This document shows positions 16,960 through 25,992 of a stretch of DNA of 37,431 nucleotides, in pieces. The stretch comes from an uncultured Clostridia bacterium. Its GTDB lineage: Bacteria > Bacillota > Clostridia > TANB77 > CAG-508. The notes beneath the pieces were generated by a model that saw only the letters and a program-made list of their open reading frames with translations, had not been told where the DNA came from and searched no databases. The translations under genes and the position numbers were made by a program. How positions within the stretch are numbered: the first letter of the stretch is position 1; each line of letters begins with the position of its first letter. The stretch spans positions 1 through 37,431 of the forward strand of contig CAKPBB010000016.1 in NCBI GenBank assembly GCA_934140005.1. Direction: 5' to 3'.

Positions 16960-18146
16960 TATTTATTTCCTCCTTCTTTATTCTCTTCTGATGCAGCTTT
17001 TGGTTCTTCACTTGATTTTGCTACATCTTTTTTATTTTCTTTTTTTGTCTTAGACTTTTTTTCTATTTTAGAGGCTTGCTTTCTAGCTTTTTCTTCTTTA
17101 ATAGCTTGCTTTCTAAATTCTTTTCTTTCTTTTTTCTCTATTTCTTCTTGTCTTAATTCTTCAATTTCTTTATCATATTGCATTTTAGCAATCTCTTTTT
17201 CACTATATTCTGGTCTATCTTCAACAATTTTAATAAACGCATCTTCTAGTGAATTCTCTTGTTTTTTCATTTCTAATATGATAATTCCAAGCTTTGCACA
17301 CTCAGAGAATATATTTTTTCTAATATCAACATTTGTATCAGTTTCAACTTCATATTTTTTTGAATTATCTGATTTTGTCTCAACTAATTTTATATTTTTA
17401 ATTTCTGTAATGCTTTCTTTTATTGTTTCAAATTTATTTTCTGTATCTTCTACATTGATTAAAAGCTTTTCAGTATCCTCTGTATTCTTTTCTAGATTTT
17501 GAGGTGTATCTACTGCTACAATCTCACCCTTATCTATAATAATTACTCTTTCACAGATTTGACTTACTTCTGACAAAATATGTGAACTTAATATAACAGT
17601 ATGATTCTTTCTAAAAGATTTAATCAATTCACGAATTTCAATTACTTGTTTTGGGTCTAGACCAACTGTTGGTTCATCTAAAATTAGTATTTTAGGATCT
17701 CCTACAATAGCTCCTGCTAAACTAACTCTTTGTTTATAACCTCTTGATAAATTTTTAGTTAATTTGTTTTGAACTTTTTCTAGTCCAGTTTCTTCAATAG
17801 CTTTTTTTACAGCAGCTTTTTTATCCTTATGTTTTAATAATTTTAAATCTGCCATATAACTGATAAATTCTTTTACGGTTAAGTCACTATAAAGTGGCAC
17901 TCCTTCTGGCATATAACCAATAAGTTCTTTTACTTTTTTTGGTTTTCTGTCTATGTCAAAGCCATTAACAATGATTTGACCTTCTGTTGGCTCAATGAAA
18001 CCTGTTATCATATTCATTGTTGTAGATTTTCCAGCACCATTTCTACCAAGAAATCCAACAATTTCGCCTTCTTTGACTTCAAAGTTTATGTTTCTAACAG
18101 CATAAAACTTTCCGTAACGCTTTGTTACATTCTTTACTTCTATCAA
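16959..18146 (-). CDS. ABC transporter ATPase with charged C-terminal tail
   Basis: Nucleotide-binding subunit. Walker A is GRNGAGKST (34-42); the signature LSRGYKQRVSLAGA, Walker B ILILDEP, and the switch histidine in ILSSHILSEV follow in normal order. Residues 1-225 are the ABC domain. After about 320 there is a lysine- and glutamate-rich tail of about 75 residues that is not part of the fold, much like the N-terminal tail of the partner GldG-like protein. The start is TTG (18144-18146), with GGGGG 9 nt upstream. First gene of the three-gene ABC operon. Confidence 0.93.
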   Translation of the reverse strand: MIEVKNVTKRYGKFYAVRNINFEVKEGEIVGFLGRNGAGKSTTMNMITGFIEPTEGQIIVNGFDIDRKPKKVKELIGYMPEGVPLYSDLTVKEFISYMADLKLLKHKDKKAAVKKAIEETGLEKVQNKLTKNLSRGYKQRVSLAGAIVGDPKILILDEPTVGLDPKQVIEIRELIKSFRKNHTVILSSHILSEVSQICERVIIIDKGEIVAVDTPQNLEKNTEDTEKLLINVEDTENKFETIKESITEIKNIKLVETKSDNSKKYEVETDTNVDIRKNIFSECAKLGIIILEMKKQENSLEDAFIKIVEDRPEYSEKEIAKMQYDKEIEELRQEEIEKKERKEFRKQAIKEEKARKQASKIEKKSKTKKENKKDVAKSSEEPKAASEENKEGGNK

Positions 18147-18189
18147 AGTTTTTTCCCCCTTTTTGTTTTGATGTTTTGATTGTATATAT

Positions 18190-18229
18190 CTAAACTTAAA
18201 ATAACCTTAAAGTTATTTAATGTGTTTAG
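18190..18229 (-). terminator. Imperfect hairpin after trmB
   Basis: Two nested stems (18190-18195 with 18224-18229; about 18198-18205 with 18212-18218) form a long imperfect hairpin just after the trmB stop. No U tract follows on the minus strand, so it is only a weak terminator candidate. Confidence 0.3.
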
Positions 18230-18234
18230 CAAAA

Positions 18235-18915
18235 TTAGTTTTTTCTAGCTATCAAAGCTTTTATTTTTATTCCTTGCTCTGTAAACATTTTTTCATGTTC
18301 TGTTTCAATATTTCCATTGAATATATCATCAAAATGTAAATCTAATGTCTTATTTATAAGTTTAAATCCTTCTTCCTCAAAGTAATCTAAACTTGCCATA
18401 AATAGTTCATCATCATCCGTTTTGAAATATATTTCTCCATCTGGTTTTAAGAATTCTTCATATTGTTTTAACTGTCTTGGATGTGTTAATCTACGCTTAT
18501 TATGTTTTGATTTTGGCCATGGATTGCAAAAATTTATATATATTCTTGAAATTTCATCTTCTTTTGAAAAAACATTTTCTATATTTTCTACATTTGCTCT
18601 GATTAACCATAAATTATCTGGTTTAAAATTTAATTCATCATCACAAAGATTTGCTTCAACATATGCTTCTTCTATATTTCTTTTGGTTAATCCCAACATA
18701 GCCTCTATCATATCAACAGCAATATAATTTATATTTTGATTCTGTGTTGCTAATTTCGAAATGAAAAGACCTTTTCCACAACCTAATTCTATATGAATAG
18801 GTTGCTCTTTTTTAAACATAGTTTTCCATTTTCCTTTGTACTCATCTGGTTTATCAATATAAAATTTCGACGCATCTAATTCATCTTTTGCCCATTTTTT
18901 TCTACGAATTCTCAT
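18235..18915 (-). CDS. trmB: tRNA (guanine-N7-)-methyltransferase
   Basis: Methylates N7 of G46 in the tRNA variable loop using S-adenosylmethionine; cytosolic. The 226-residue length is normal. The SAM-binding loop is ELGCGKG (43-49), the acidic residue after strand 2 is in YIAVDMI, and the family-specific catalytic/tRNA-binding segment is YINFCNPWPKSKHNKRRLTHPRQL (about 126-149, shown here only by its key residues N-P-W-P-K and K-R-R-L-T). ATG start with AAGGA somewhat far upstream (about 14 nt). It lies between the VanW gene and the ABC operon. Confidence 0.95.
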   Translation of the reverse strand: MRIRRKKWAKDELDASKFYIDKPDEYKGKWKTMFKKEQPIHIELGCGKGLFISKLATQNQNINYIAVDMIEAMLGLTKRNIEEAYVEANLCDDELNFKPDNLWLIRANVENIENVFSKEDEISRIYINFCNPWPKSKHNKRRLTHPRQLKQYEEFLKPDGEIYFKTDDDELFMASLDYFEEEGFKLINKTLDLHFDDIFNGNIETEHEKMFTEQGIKIKALIARKN

Positions 18916-19018
18916 TTAATAAAATATTTCCTTTCTGATATTTAGTTTTTTATATTACATAAAATCTTTTTGAACTGTCATAATATAAATAATGCATTTT
19001 TAATTTATTGTAAGTTTA

Positions 19019-20563
19019 TTATTTTGCAATAATTTTATTTTGAGCACTATATGTGTCTCTTGTTATTTTTTCTCTTTTTACAACTTGTCCATTCTGCTTA
19101 TATACTTTATATGTATCTATTACAGAGCCATTTTTTCCACCTTGTACTACAGTACCAGATTTATAATTTGAATAAGACTTATATACTGTCTTGTATGGAA
19201 TTGACTTTATAAATTCTGTTTCTAGTGAAATATCATATTCATTATCAGTTTTAACACCATAAATAGATATTGTTGCTATTCCACCACTAACAGATGCCTC
19301 TATTTTAATTGGATAATCTCTATTATTTACAAATTTGAAATCTGTAGAACCCCATACTACGGTTGCATCTCTACCACCATCTACATAAGATGGTATAAAC
19401 ATATGATTTCTACGTTCTTTTATTTGTAAGTTTGCAAAAACTACACTATCATATAAAGTTGAAGAAATCTGGCATATTCCTCCACCTAGACCATTAGTTA
19501 CTTGTCCATCAGAAAAAATTGCAGCTTCCTTATATCCTGCCTCTACAGTTCTTTTTCCTACAACTTTATTATAAGAAAAAGTTTCACCTGGCATAACTAC
19601 TGTGCCATTGATTTTTGAAGCAGCTAATCTTAAATTAGTTGTTCTATCTGTATTGCTAGTTGGATATTTAGTTGAAAAAGTAGATAATCTATCTGGAAAA
19701 GCTTCGTAACCTATATCATTTGTTGTAATTTCAGGAGTTGTAAGTGTTAATTTTACACTATACTCTTCTGCATCTGGATTATTTTGAATTTTCTCAGCAA
19801 CTTTTTGAATATCAAAATCAACACCAATTACATGAGCATAGACAGCATAAGGATTTGTTGTAAAATAAGCATTTTGAGGTGCTTTATATATATCATCATG
19901 AATAGCTGTTAAATTGATTTGCTCTGGATATTGGATATAAGTTGGAATCTCAATTGATTGATTATTATAACTTATATCTTGAATCCCAGCTAATATCATA
20001 CTTGTTAACTCTTCTTTATAAATTCCAGCACCATTCTTTCCATTTGTAATAACCAATTCATCAGAATCTTCTAAATAATAACTACTTTGTTCTAATTGGT
20101 CTGGTAACTGTGATTGAATGGTATCTATATAGTCTGATAAAGCTTCCTCATTATACTTTAATACTGGATCTATATCAATTCCAACAAGTAATACTGCCAC
20201 ATAATCTTTTACATTTTGTAAGAAATTATCACTTCTTCCAATCTTATATGCATAATCAACTGATGCTTCTACATCAAACACTGCTTCAATTTGTTCTATC
20301 TCTACATAAAACTCATAATTTTTATATTTTAATATTACATTATCATTCATTTTGCCTTTTAAAGCTTCTGTTACAAGTTTTATAGCAGAATCTTTTGAAA
20401 GCCCTGATACATTAGTTCCTTTTATATATACACCTGGCTGTATGGTGTCACTGTTTTTATGTGAAAAATAAAACGATAAAAAAGCCGCAATTATAATTCC
20501 TAAAAAAATTGCAACCATTATTACATAAATCAAAATTGTATTATCTTTACTTAATTTCTTCAT
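19019..20563 (-). CDS. VanW-family membrane-anchored protein
   Basis: Surface protein of uncertain job, anchored by an N-terminal helix (about 9-33) with the rest outside. Order: helix; region with PG_binding_4-like character (about 45-310; GVYIKGTNVSGLS and repeated modules); VanW domain (about 320-440) with the hallmark GGGICQISSTLYDSV and the RRNHMFIPSYVDGGRDATVVWG stretch (key residues RRNH, GGRDAT, WG); and a C-terminal G5-like beta region (about 450-505). It is 514 residues, usual for this architecture. VanW is named for its place in some vancomycin-resistance clusters, but most members are core cell-wall proteins and no resistance genes lie here. ATG start. Confidence 0.92.
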   Translation of the reverse strand: MKKLSKDNTILIYVIMVAIFLGIIIAAFLSFYFSHKNSDTIQPGVYIKGTNVSGLSKDSAIKLVTEALKGKMNDNVILKYKNYEFYVEIEQIEAVFDVEASVDYAYKIGRSDNFLQNVKDYVAVLLVGIDIDPVLKYNEEALSDYIDTIQSQLPDQLEQSSYYLEDSDELVITNGKNGAGIYKEELTSMILAGIQDISYNNQSIEIPTYIQYPEQINLTAIHDDIYKAPQNAYFTTNPYAVYAHVIGVDFDIQKVAEKIQNNPDAEEYSVKLTLTTPEITTNDIGYEAFPDRLSTFSTKYPTSNTDRTTNLRLAASKINGTVVMPGETFSYNKVVGKRTVEAGYKEAAIFSDGQVTNGLGGGICQISSTLYDSVVFANLQIKERRNHMFIPSYVDGGRDATVVWGSTDFKFVNNRDYPIKIEASVSGGIATISIYGVKTDNEYDISLETEFIKSIPYKTVYKSYSNYKSGTVVQGGKNGSVIDTYKVYKQNGQVVKREKITRDTYSAQNKIIAK

Positions 20564-20601
20564 ATATTATTTAATCTTCTCGTTATAAATTTTCTATGCA
20601 T

Positions 20602-20630
20602 ATTATATTTTAAAATAGTCTTTGTGTCAA
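20602..20630 (-). promoter_or_regulatory. Consensus promoter for the VanW gene
   Basis: A perfect TTGACA (20625-20630), 17 nt, and a perfect TATAAT (20602-20607) lie on the minus strand between the metallo-beta-lactamase-fold gene and the VanW gene, so VanW (and perhaps trmB) are expressed separately from the glycan locus. Confidence 0.82.
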
Positions 20631-20645
20631 TGGAAAGTCTTTTAC

Positions 20646-21554
20646 TTATTCTTTTTCAAACCCTTTAGAAGTTAATCTTATTGTTTGGTCACCTTCAAAA
20701 GCTACAAAATTTGTTGTGTTCATTTCTTCTAACCAACTTCTTACTTCAACTGTTTGCCATTTTCCAGAATTATATCCACTACCATTATCATTATTCCAAA
20801 GCCATTCTGGGCAATTAAAAAAACATATAGTTGGTTTTATTATATCATAAACTTCTTTCGTAACACCATATTGTCCATGATGTGCCATTTGAACAGCATA
20901 ACTTGGTAAGTCATCTTTGCAATTTTCTAACAACTCTTTAGATGTATATACATAGCTATCTCCTAAAAATAGTATACTTTTTTTAACATCTTTTGCAGTA
21001 AGCTTAAATACCATACTTGATTCATTTCCATTATCTGAATGAGTGATTTCAGGATTAGCAATTCTTAGTATTTTGCACTCAACATTACCTATTTCAATAA
21101 ATTGATTTGCTGTACAATCAATTCTGTTTTTAATTTTACTATTATTTAATTCTTCCAACATAGCAAGTTCTGTTTCCTTGCCTCTGCTATCATTTGCCTC
21201 ATACCATTCAGCTGTGTTAAAATGATAACACAAATTTTCAATAGTAATATTATTATTTTCATTTTTTAATATTTCGAGTAATGCTCCTACATGGTCATCA
21301 TGTGCATGAGTAACAAACCAATAGTCAACCTTTCCATTGCCATACTTATTTATATATGACAAAATCAAATCTGAATCTGTATTTTTGCCACCATCTACTA
21401 TTATGAGCTTATTATTTCTAGTTCTAATTACATATCCTGCAGAATTTATATTTCCCTTATCTTCTTCGTTGCTTCCACCAATTAAAGTTATCTTTATACC
21501 TTCTACACTTTTATTATAATAATTAAAAAATAAGCAAATAATTATTCCGTACAA
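20646..21554 (-). CDS. Metallo-beta-lactamase-fold hydrolase, apparent 5' frameshift
   Basis: ComEC/Rec2-like metallo-hydrolase domain. The metal ligands are in THAHDDH (82-88 of the open frame), with later ligands in LFLGDS and AHHGQYG; the C-terminal Trp-rich segment is intact. Substrate unknown. The frame opens at TTG (21552-21554) without a ribosome binding site, right after a stop. A much better start, ATG at 21589-21591 with AAGGA 5 nt before it, lies 11 nt after the previous gene but in another frame. Removing one base (for instance 21549, or one from the A6 run at 21525-21530) would join them into a protein with an N-terminal membrane or signal helix. A sequencing error or real damage are both possible. 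Confidence 0.8.
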   Translation of the reverse strand: MYGIIICLFFNYYNKSVEGIKITLIGGSNEEDKGNINSAGYVIRTRNNKLIIVDGGKNTDSDLILSYINKYGNGKVDYWFVTHAHDDHVGALLEILKNENNNITIENLCYHFNTAEWYEANDSRGKETELAMLEELNNSKIKNRIDCTANQFIEIGNVECKILRIANPEITHSDNGNESSMVFKLTAKDVKKSILFLGDSYVYTSKELLENCKDDLPSYAVQMAHHGQYGVTKEVYDIIKPTICFFNCPEWLWNNDNGSGYNSGKWQTVEVRSWLEEMNTTNFVAFEGDQTIRLTSKGFEKE

Positions 21555-21602
21555 TTACTAAAATACTTAATTTTAAAATTATTTTTTTCATATATTCCTT
21601 CT

Positions 21603-22358
21603 TTATTCAATATTACTATTTTTATATATCAAATAGTTATCTGTTTCGTAGAACACATTGTAATCATATTTTTCTAATTCTTCATTTTTCTGCATTCCTT
21701 TTCCCCAGATAATATAATTGCAATTTGCTGTTTTACAATTTCTTGTAACAAATTGTACATTTCCCAATTGTTGCTGTACAACAATTGTTACACTATCATA
21801 ACTTTTTGGTTCACGTGCATACATTAGCACTATTTCTGGATTTACTTGTCTGATATATGACACTAGATCAGTAGTTGGCATTACTTTTTTAGTTCTAGTA
21901 TTATCTTGCATAATTGCTGTAGCAATCTCATAAGCTTCATTTGGAACTTTATATAGATTATTTACTGCTACATAATTTTCCTTATTATAAATAAGCTTGC
22001 CACTTAATACAATTGCTACAACAGCAATTATTCCTAAAATTATTTGCTCTACTTTTCCTTTTCTTGACATGATAATTTTTGTAATTACATAAGATATAGT
22101 GATTCCAAGTGGAAACATCCAATACATTCGCCAATAAACAGAAACTGGAAAAAATGGTTCTACTATAGCACTAAAAATAGGATTTAATGTAATAATTCCA
22201 ATACATGCAGTTAATCCTATAAAAAACAATTTAATTTTCTTATTTTCTTCTTTAAAAAAAATATATACTAATGCAATTATGTATAAAACAATATATGCCC
22301 CTGTTCCTTTATATTCAAAAAAAGTTGTTTTAATTGTATTTAATCCTTCTATTAACAT
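21603..22358 (-). CDS. C-terminal part of a split GT-C-like membrane protein
   Basis: A 251-residue open frame: about four membrane segments (from near residues 20, 45, 70 and 105) with the loop FPVSVYWRMYWMFPLG, then an extracytoplasmic domain with MYAREPKSYDS and CNYIIWGKG. This looks like the C-terminal part of the same large family as the gene before it (22413-23468). It has no ribosome binding site before its ATG (22356-22358), it is in the same frame as the upstream gene, and only three stops (22413-22415, 22374-22376, 22368-22370) separate them. I read it as one broken gene, though two separate proteins cannot be excluded. Confidence 0.6.
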   Translation of the reverse strand: MLIEGLNTIKTTFFEYKGTGAYIVLYIIALVYIFFKEENKKIKLFFIGLTACIGIITLNPIFSAIVEPFFPVSVYWRMYWMFPLGITISYVITKIIMSRKGKVEQIILGIIAVVAIVLSGKLIYNKENYVAVNNLYKVPNEAYEIATAIMQDNTRTKKVMPTTDLVSYIRQVNPEIVLMYAREPKSYDSVTIVVQQQLGNVQFVTRNCKTANCNYIIWGKGMQKNEELEKYDYNVFYETDNYLIYKNSNIE

Positions 22359-22412
22359 TCTTTTTACTTATAATCAAATCTCGTTGATTAACACCTTTCT
22401 ATTATTTTTCTG

Positions 22413-23468
22413 CTATCCTATTAAATTGTAATGTAAAATAACATACAATATAAAATATACAATACAAGGTATACAGCAAATTCCACTTTTCACTACATAT
22501 GATATTTCTTTATCTTTAAAAGCAAAAATAACTGCTAAGCTTAATAAAGTTATAGCTGGTAAACCTATTCCCATTGATGTTGTTAATACCCCAGCAAAAA
22601 TTATCATACCTAATAATATACAAGATATTATATCAAAATTATTCTTTAATGCTTTTATAAATAAAAGCCATACACATGGGATTATTATATTTCCTAATAC
22701 TGCTTTTCCCTGCCAAATCCTAAATAATAGAAATGTAAAATTTGTCCTTTTCGAAAAATTTCCCCACATATACAAAAAGCATAACATTATAAGAAATATA
22801 ATTGTAGCTTTTTTATTCTTGCTAAATAGTTCTTCTGCAATTAACCCATATATTAAATATACAATTGGAATTAAAACTGCTGGCAAAATTGTATGTGCAA
22901 CAATTGCTGGACTTATGCAAATCAATTTTGATATTAGCGCTATATATATAGGAAATGGTCCTACTACATATCTTATCGGTAACTTTCCATATTCCAAGCC
23001 TGTTGAACCATCATATTTAAACATTGAATTAGTATAAACAGTTGTTGTTGCTGTTCCAACATAAAAAGCATCATCATCATCTATATGTGCATATTTTACA
23101 AGAGCAAATGATTGTACTCCTATCAAAATAACTAATATTATTGTTAAAATTTTAGGCATTTCTTTAATACTACTTTTTGTATCACTACATATATTATCTA
23201 TATTTTCCTTATTTCTAGAAATTGATATTATGCTTAAAACTACAGAAATAACAATATATATAACAACAAAAGTCATAAAACTTGTTTTCAAAAAAATCAA
23301 TGGTACTGCTATAATTTCAGAAATCGCAAAATTATATAAATATCCTAAAACAAATGCTAAGATTAAATTACTTTTTTCATTTTTTAAGAAACTCGTAAAA
23401 AACATACCAACTAATAAAGGAATAATAAACATTGTTAAAATAAATAGTATTAGTTTTACAAATATCAT
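22413..23468 (-). CDS. N-terminal part of a GT-C-like membrane protein (DUF6077-like)
   Basis: A 351-residue protein with about nine or ten membrane segments. After the third segment comes an acidic extracytoplasmic motif, KYAHIDDDDAFYVG (125-138), of the kind that holds the catalytic acids in GT-C glycosyltransferases using polyprenyl-phosphate sugars. It most resembles the DUF6077 proteins of clostridial surface-glycan loci, which are around 600 residues, so this is only the first half; the rest matches 21603-22358. ATG start with AAGGAG 8 nt upstream. It follows the Wzy-like gene by 12 nt. Function as a glycosyltransferase is inferred from the acidic motif and context. Confidence 0.7.
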   Translation of the reverse strand: MIFVKLILFILTMFIIPLLVGMFFTSFLKNEKSNLILAFVLGYLYNFAISEIIAVPLIFLKTSFMTFVVIYIVISVVLSIISISRNKENIDNICSDTKSSIKEMPKILTIILVILIGVQSFALVKYAHIDDDDAFYVGTATTTVYTNSMFKYDGSTGLEYGKLPIRYVVGPFPIYIALISKLICISPAIVAHTILPAVLIPIVYLIYGLIAEELFSKNKKATIIFLIMLCFLYMWGNFSKRTNFTFLLFRIWQGKAVLGNIIIPCVWLLFIKALKNNFDIISCILLGMIIFAGVLTTSMGIGLPAITLLSLAVIFAFKDKEISYVVKSGICCIPCIVYFILYVILHYNLIG

Positions 23469-23480
23469 ACAATTATCTCC

Positions 23481-24767
23481 TTATTCAACTTTTTTACAAT
23501 TTGAATGTAATATTGGTAAAGTAACAAAAGTGATAATACAAATCAAATCTACAATACCTATTGAAAATCTTCCTATACTTTCAGAAAACATATATAGCAT
23601 GCTTGAAATTTCAAATGATATATATAATCTTTTATACTTATTTTCCAAATTACTTTTTATAATAGTTTTAAATACATTTCCATATATAAAAACAATATAT
23701 AATACTTCTATTATTCCTCCTGACACAAGTGCTTCAATAAAAGTATTATGAAATTGTGTAAATCTATCTCCTCTTGCTTTAATAGCTTTTATGCCATTAA
23801 ATCTGCCATAACCAAGAAGCATTGTCAATAAACTAGTACTTGCAAGAGTAATTGCTAGACTCCACAAATTTGTTCTTCCTGAGAGTGTTTTTAGTGAAGC
23901 TGGTCTAATATATGTTTCTTTTAATGCAACTAAAATTTTACTACAAATATTAGGTGCAATTTTTGAAAATCCAATAAAAATAATCATACCAGCAATCATT
24001 ATTAACATAGCAATTTCTATTTTATCAGATAACTTAATTTTATCTGTTGAAACCAAAAACATAAACATAAATAAAAACACAATTAACATTGCCGTTCTTG
24101 ATAAAGCTATCACAACATTAAATATAAATATTCCTAAAAAAATCTTATATTTAATATCTTTATTTTTTAGAATAAGCAACATATCCATTGCAATTCCTAT
24201 ATAAATAAAAAATGAAAATTGATTTCTATTTGCAAAAAATCCTTTAAAAACTTGGAAATTTTTTCTAAATTCACCTTTAAAAAAGCTATTAAATAATTCT
24301 CTTGAATAGAAAATCATATTAAATAAACAAGCAACTAATATGATATATACAATTCCTTTTACTAAAATAAATATTTTTTCTTCTTTTACTTTTACATCTA
24401 GCATCAATATATAAAAAGAAAATATTGTTGCGAATTTACAAGCAATGTCCAAAATATCCATAAACATATTTTCTTTAAAAACTACAATTTCTAAAATTCT
24501 TATAGTAAATTGTACTAATGATATTATAGATAAAAGTAATAAATTTAACTTTCCTTTTTTAGTTACTTTTAATTCTTTATAAAAAATCAAAAACATTAAA
24601 ATACATTGTACAGCAAAAGCACTTATTATAAATATTGTACTTGCACCACATGATTTTTTAGTTAGTGCATTTGGAATCGCAAGCGGAAGTAAGTTTATCA
24701 CAACAATGACTAATAAATATATTGGTAAATTATCTATATTTATCTTATTCTTTAACTTTTCTAACAT
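23481..24767 (-). CDS. O-antigen ligase/polymerase (Wzy-like)
   Basis: Polytopic membrane enzyme that polymerises or ligates lipid-linked glycan repeat units outside the membrane. The 428-residue protein has about eleven membrane helices and the Wzy_C/WaaL-type external loop, with SGRTNLWSLA followed by a RFTQFHNTFIEALVSGG segment; the conserved histidine and arginines of this region are in place. In a locus with Wzx and a phosphoglycosyl transferase, polymerase (Wzy) is more likely than lipid-A ligation. ATG start within the last codons of the wzx gene (23-nt overlap). Confidence 0.88.
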   Translation of the reverse strand: MLEKLKNKINIDNLPIYLLVIVVINLLPLAIPNALTKKSCGASTIFIISAFAVQCILMFLIFYKELKVTKKGKLNLLLLSIISLVQFTIRILEIVVFKENMFMDILDIACKFATIFSFYILMLDVKVKEEKIFILVKGIVYIILVACLFNMIFYSRELFNSFFKGEFRKNFQVFKGFFANRNQFSFFIYIGIAMDMLLILKNKDIKYKIFLGIFIFNVVIALSRTAMLIVFLFMFMFLVSTDKIKLSDKIEIAMLIMIAGMIIFIGFSKIAPNICSKILVALKETYIRPASLKTLSGRTNLWSLAITLASTSLLTMLLGYGRFNGIKAIKARGDRFTQFHNTFIEALVSGGIIEVLYIVFIYGNVFKTIIKSNLENKYKRLYISFEISSMLYMFSESIGRFSIGIVDLICIITFVTLPILHSNCKKVE

Positions 24768-25989
24768 TTTTTTCCTCCATTTTTTTAGCTTGTACTAATA
24801 GAACATTAAATATAATCCATAACACCATTTTTGATGCTAAATTTGCTATTGTAAATCCAATTAGTCCATTTGTTTTACTAAGTCCATATCCTAAAATAAT
24901 AAATACTATAAAATATCCAATATACGAATATAGAATTTTCTTAGTATTAGTAAATTTTAATAGCACAGATTTTATAAGTGTTGAAGCAGTTGCAAAACCT
25001 GAACTTAAAGCAATTGGTATTATTAAAATTTTTGAAGCATCTAAATATTGTGAATACAAAATTCTAAGTGCTATATAAGTAAGTGGTATAGATAATATTG
25101 TAACTCCCAATATAACTGGTATATTAGAAAGTAATGTCATTTTAAATATTTTTGATTTATTATCACCTTTTTTTATATTTGAAACCCATGAAAGAATTAC
25201 ACTTGACATTGGATTTGTAATTAGGCTAGTTATTTTTGCCATTGAATTAACTGCATAATAAACTGCTACTGATGCTGAACCAAGTATTGGATATATTAAA
25301 AATTTATCAAAATAATTCATTAAATTAGTAAGTAATGATACACTTCCAAGTTCAGAAAAACTTTTATATGTATTTTTTATTTCTTCTGTTTTTGCTAATT
25401 TCATTTTTAATAAATCACTGTTTTTCAATGCATATACAAGTGATAATAGTTCTGGAATTAGCATTATTAAATAGATATTGTTGAAAAATTTGAATAATAT
25501 TAAGCTAATTACAATTCCAACAAAATAGCAGATATTTTGTAAAATAACTTTTCCAAATTTTTTTTGTAATCTGTAATAGCAAGTTGCATATAATCTAACA
25601 TTTGCCATCAATATGGTTAAAACTAAAATAACACTTCCTAAAACAGAATATTTTAAATATATTAGTATTGGCATTGCAATTACAGCAATTATTGGAGAAA
25701 TTGTTACTAAAATTCTAGTAAAATCACCTACTATATTTTTCTCTTTATATTCACTATCTCGAATTAGTCTAACATTGCCAAGTTCTCCACCAGTAACATT
25801 ACAAATAACATTTAGTACAGATATATATAAAACAATGCTTGAATATACAGCATCATCAACTGATTTTGCAAGTATTGGTAATAATAATATTTGCTGAGCT
25901 ACAATGTATATGCCAAATCCAATCATATTCAATACCATATCAGATAAAAAACTTTTGTATTTATTTATCAATTTTTTTATAAAATTCAT
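24745..25989 (-). CDS. Wzx-type polysaccharide flippase
   Basis: MOP-superfamily flippase moving undecaprenyl-linked repeat units across the membrane. The 414-residue protein has about twelve membrane helices, the PST family opening (VLNMIGFGIYIVAQQILLLPIL) and no soluble domain. A YSVLGSVILVLTILMANVRLYATCYYRLQ segment marks the middle (key residues only noted as R-L-Y-A-T-C-Y-Y-R). ATG start with GAGGAATAAT. It overlaps the next gene by 23 nt and follows GT4 by three. Confidence 0.9.
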   Translation of the reverse strand: MNFIKKLINKYKSFLSDMVLNMIGFGIYIVAQQILLLPILAKSVDDAVYSSIVLYISVLNVICNVTGGELGNVRLIRDSEYKEKNIVGDFTRILVTISPIIAVIAMPILIYLKYSVLGSVILVLTILMANVRLYATCYYRLQKKFGKVILQNICYFVGIVISLILFKFFNNIYLIMLIPELLSLVYALKNSDLLKMKLAKTEEIKNTYKSFSELGSVSLLTNLMNYFDKFLIYPILGSASVAVYYAVNSMAKITSLITNPMSSVILSWVSNIKKGDNKSKIFKMTLLSNIPVILGVTILSIPLTYIALRILYSQYLDASKILIIPIALSSGFATASTLIKSVLLKFTNTKKILYSYIGYFIVFIILGYGLSKTNGLIGFTIANLASKMVLWIIFNVLLVQAKKMEEKNVRKVKE

Positions 25990-25992
25990 ATA

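Noticed and set aside
18235..18915. NPWP in place of DPWP in TrmB as a lost catalytic residue
   Set aside because: As far as I recall, many clostridial TrmB proteins read NFCNPWPK at this place; it is a normal variant.
19019..20563. Vancomycin-resistance gene
   Set aside because: VanW-domain proteins are widespread and no vanA/B, vanH, vanX or vanRS genes are present.
21582..21588. Phase variation at the A7 run just after the ATG of the metallo-beta-lactamase-fold gene
   Set aside because: Loss of one or gain of two A residues runs directly into a stop, so slippage there cannot restore the frame.
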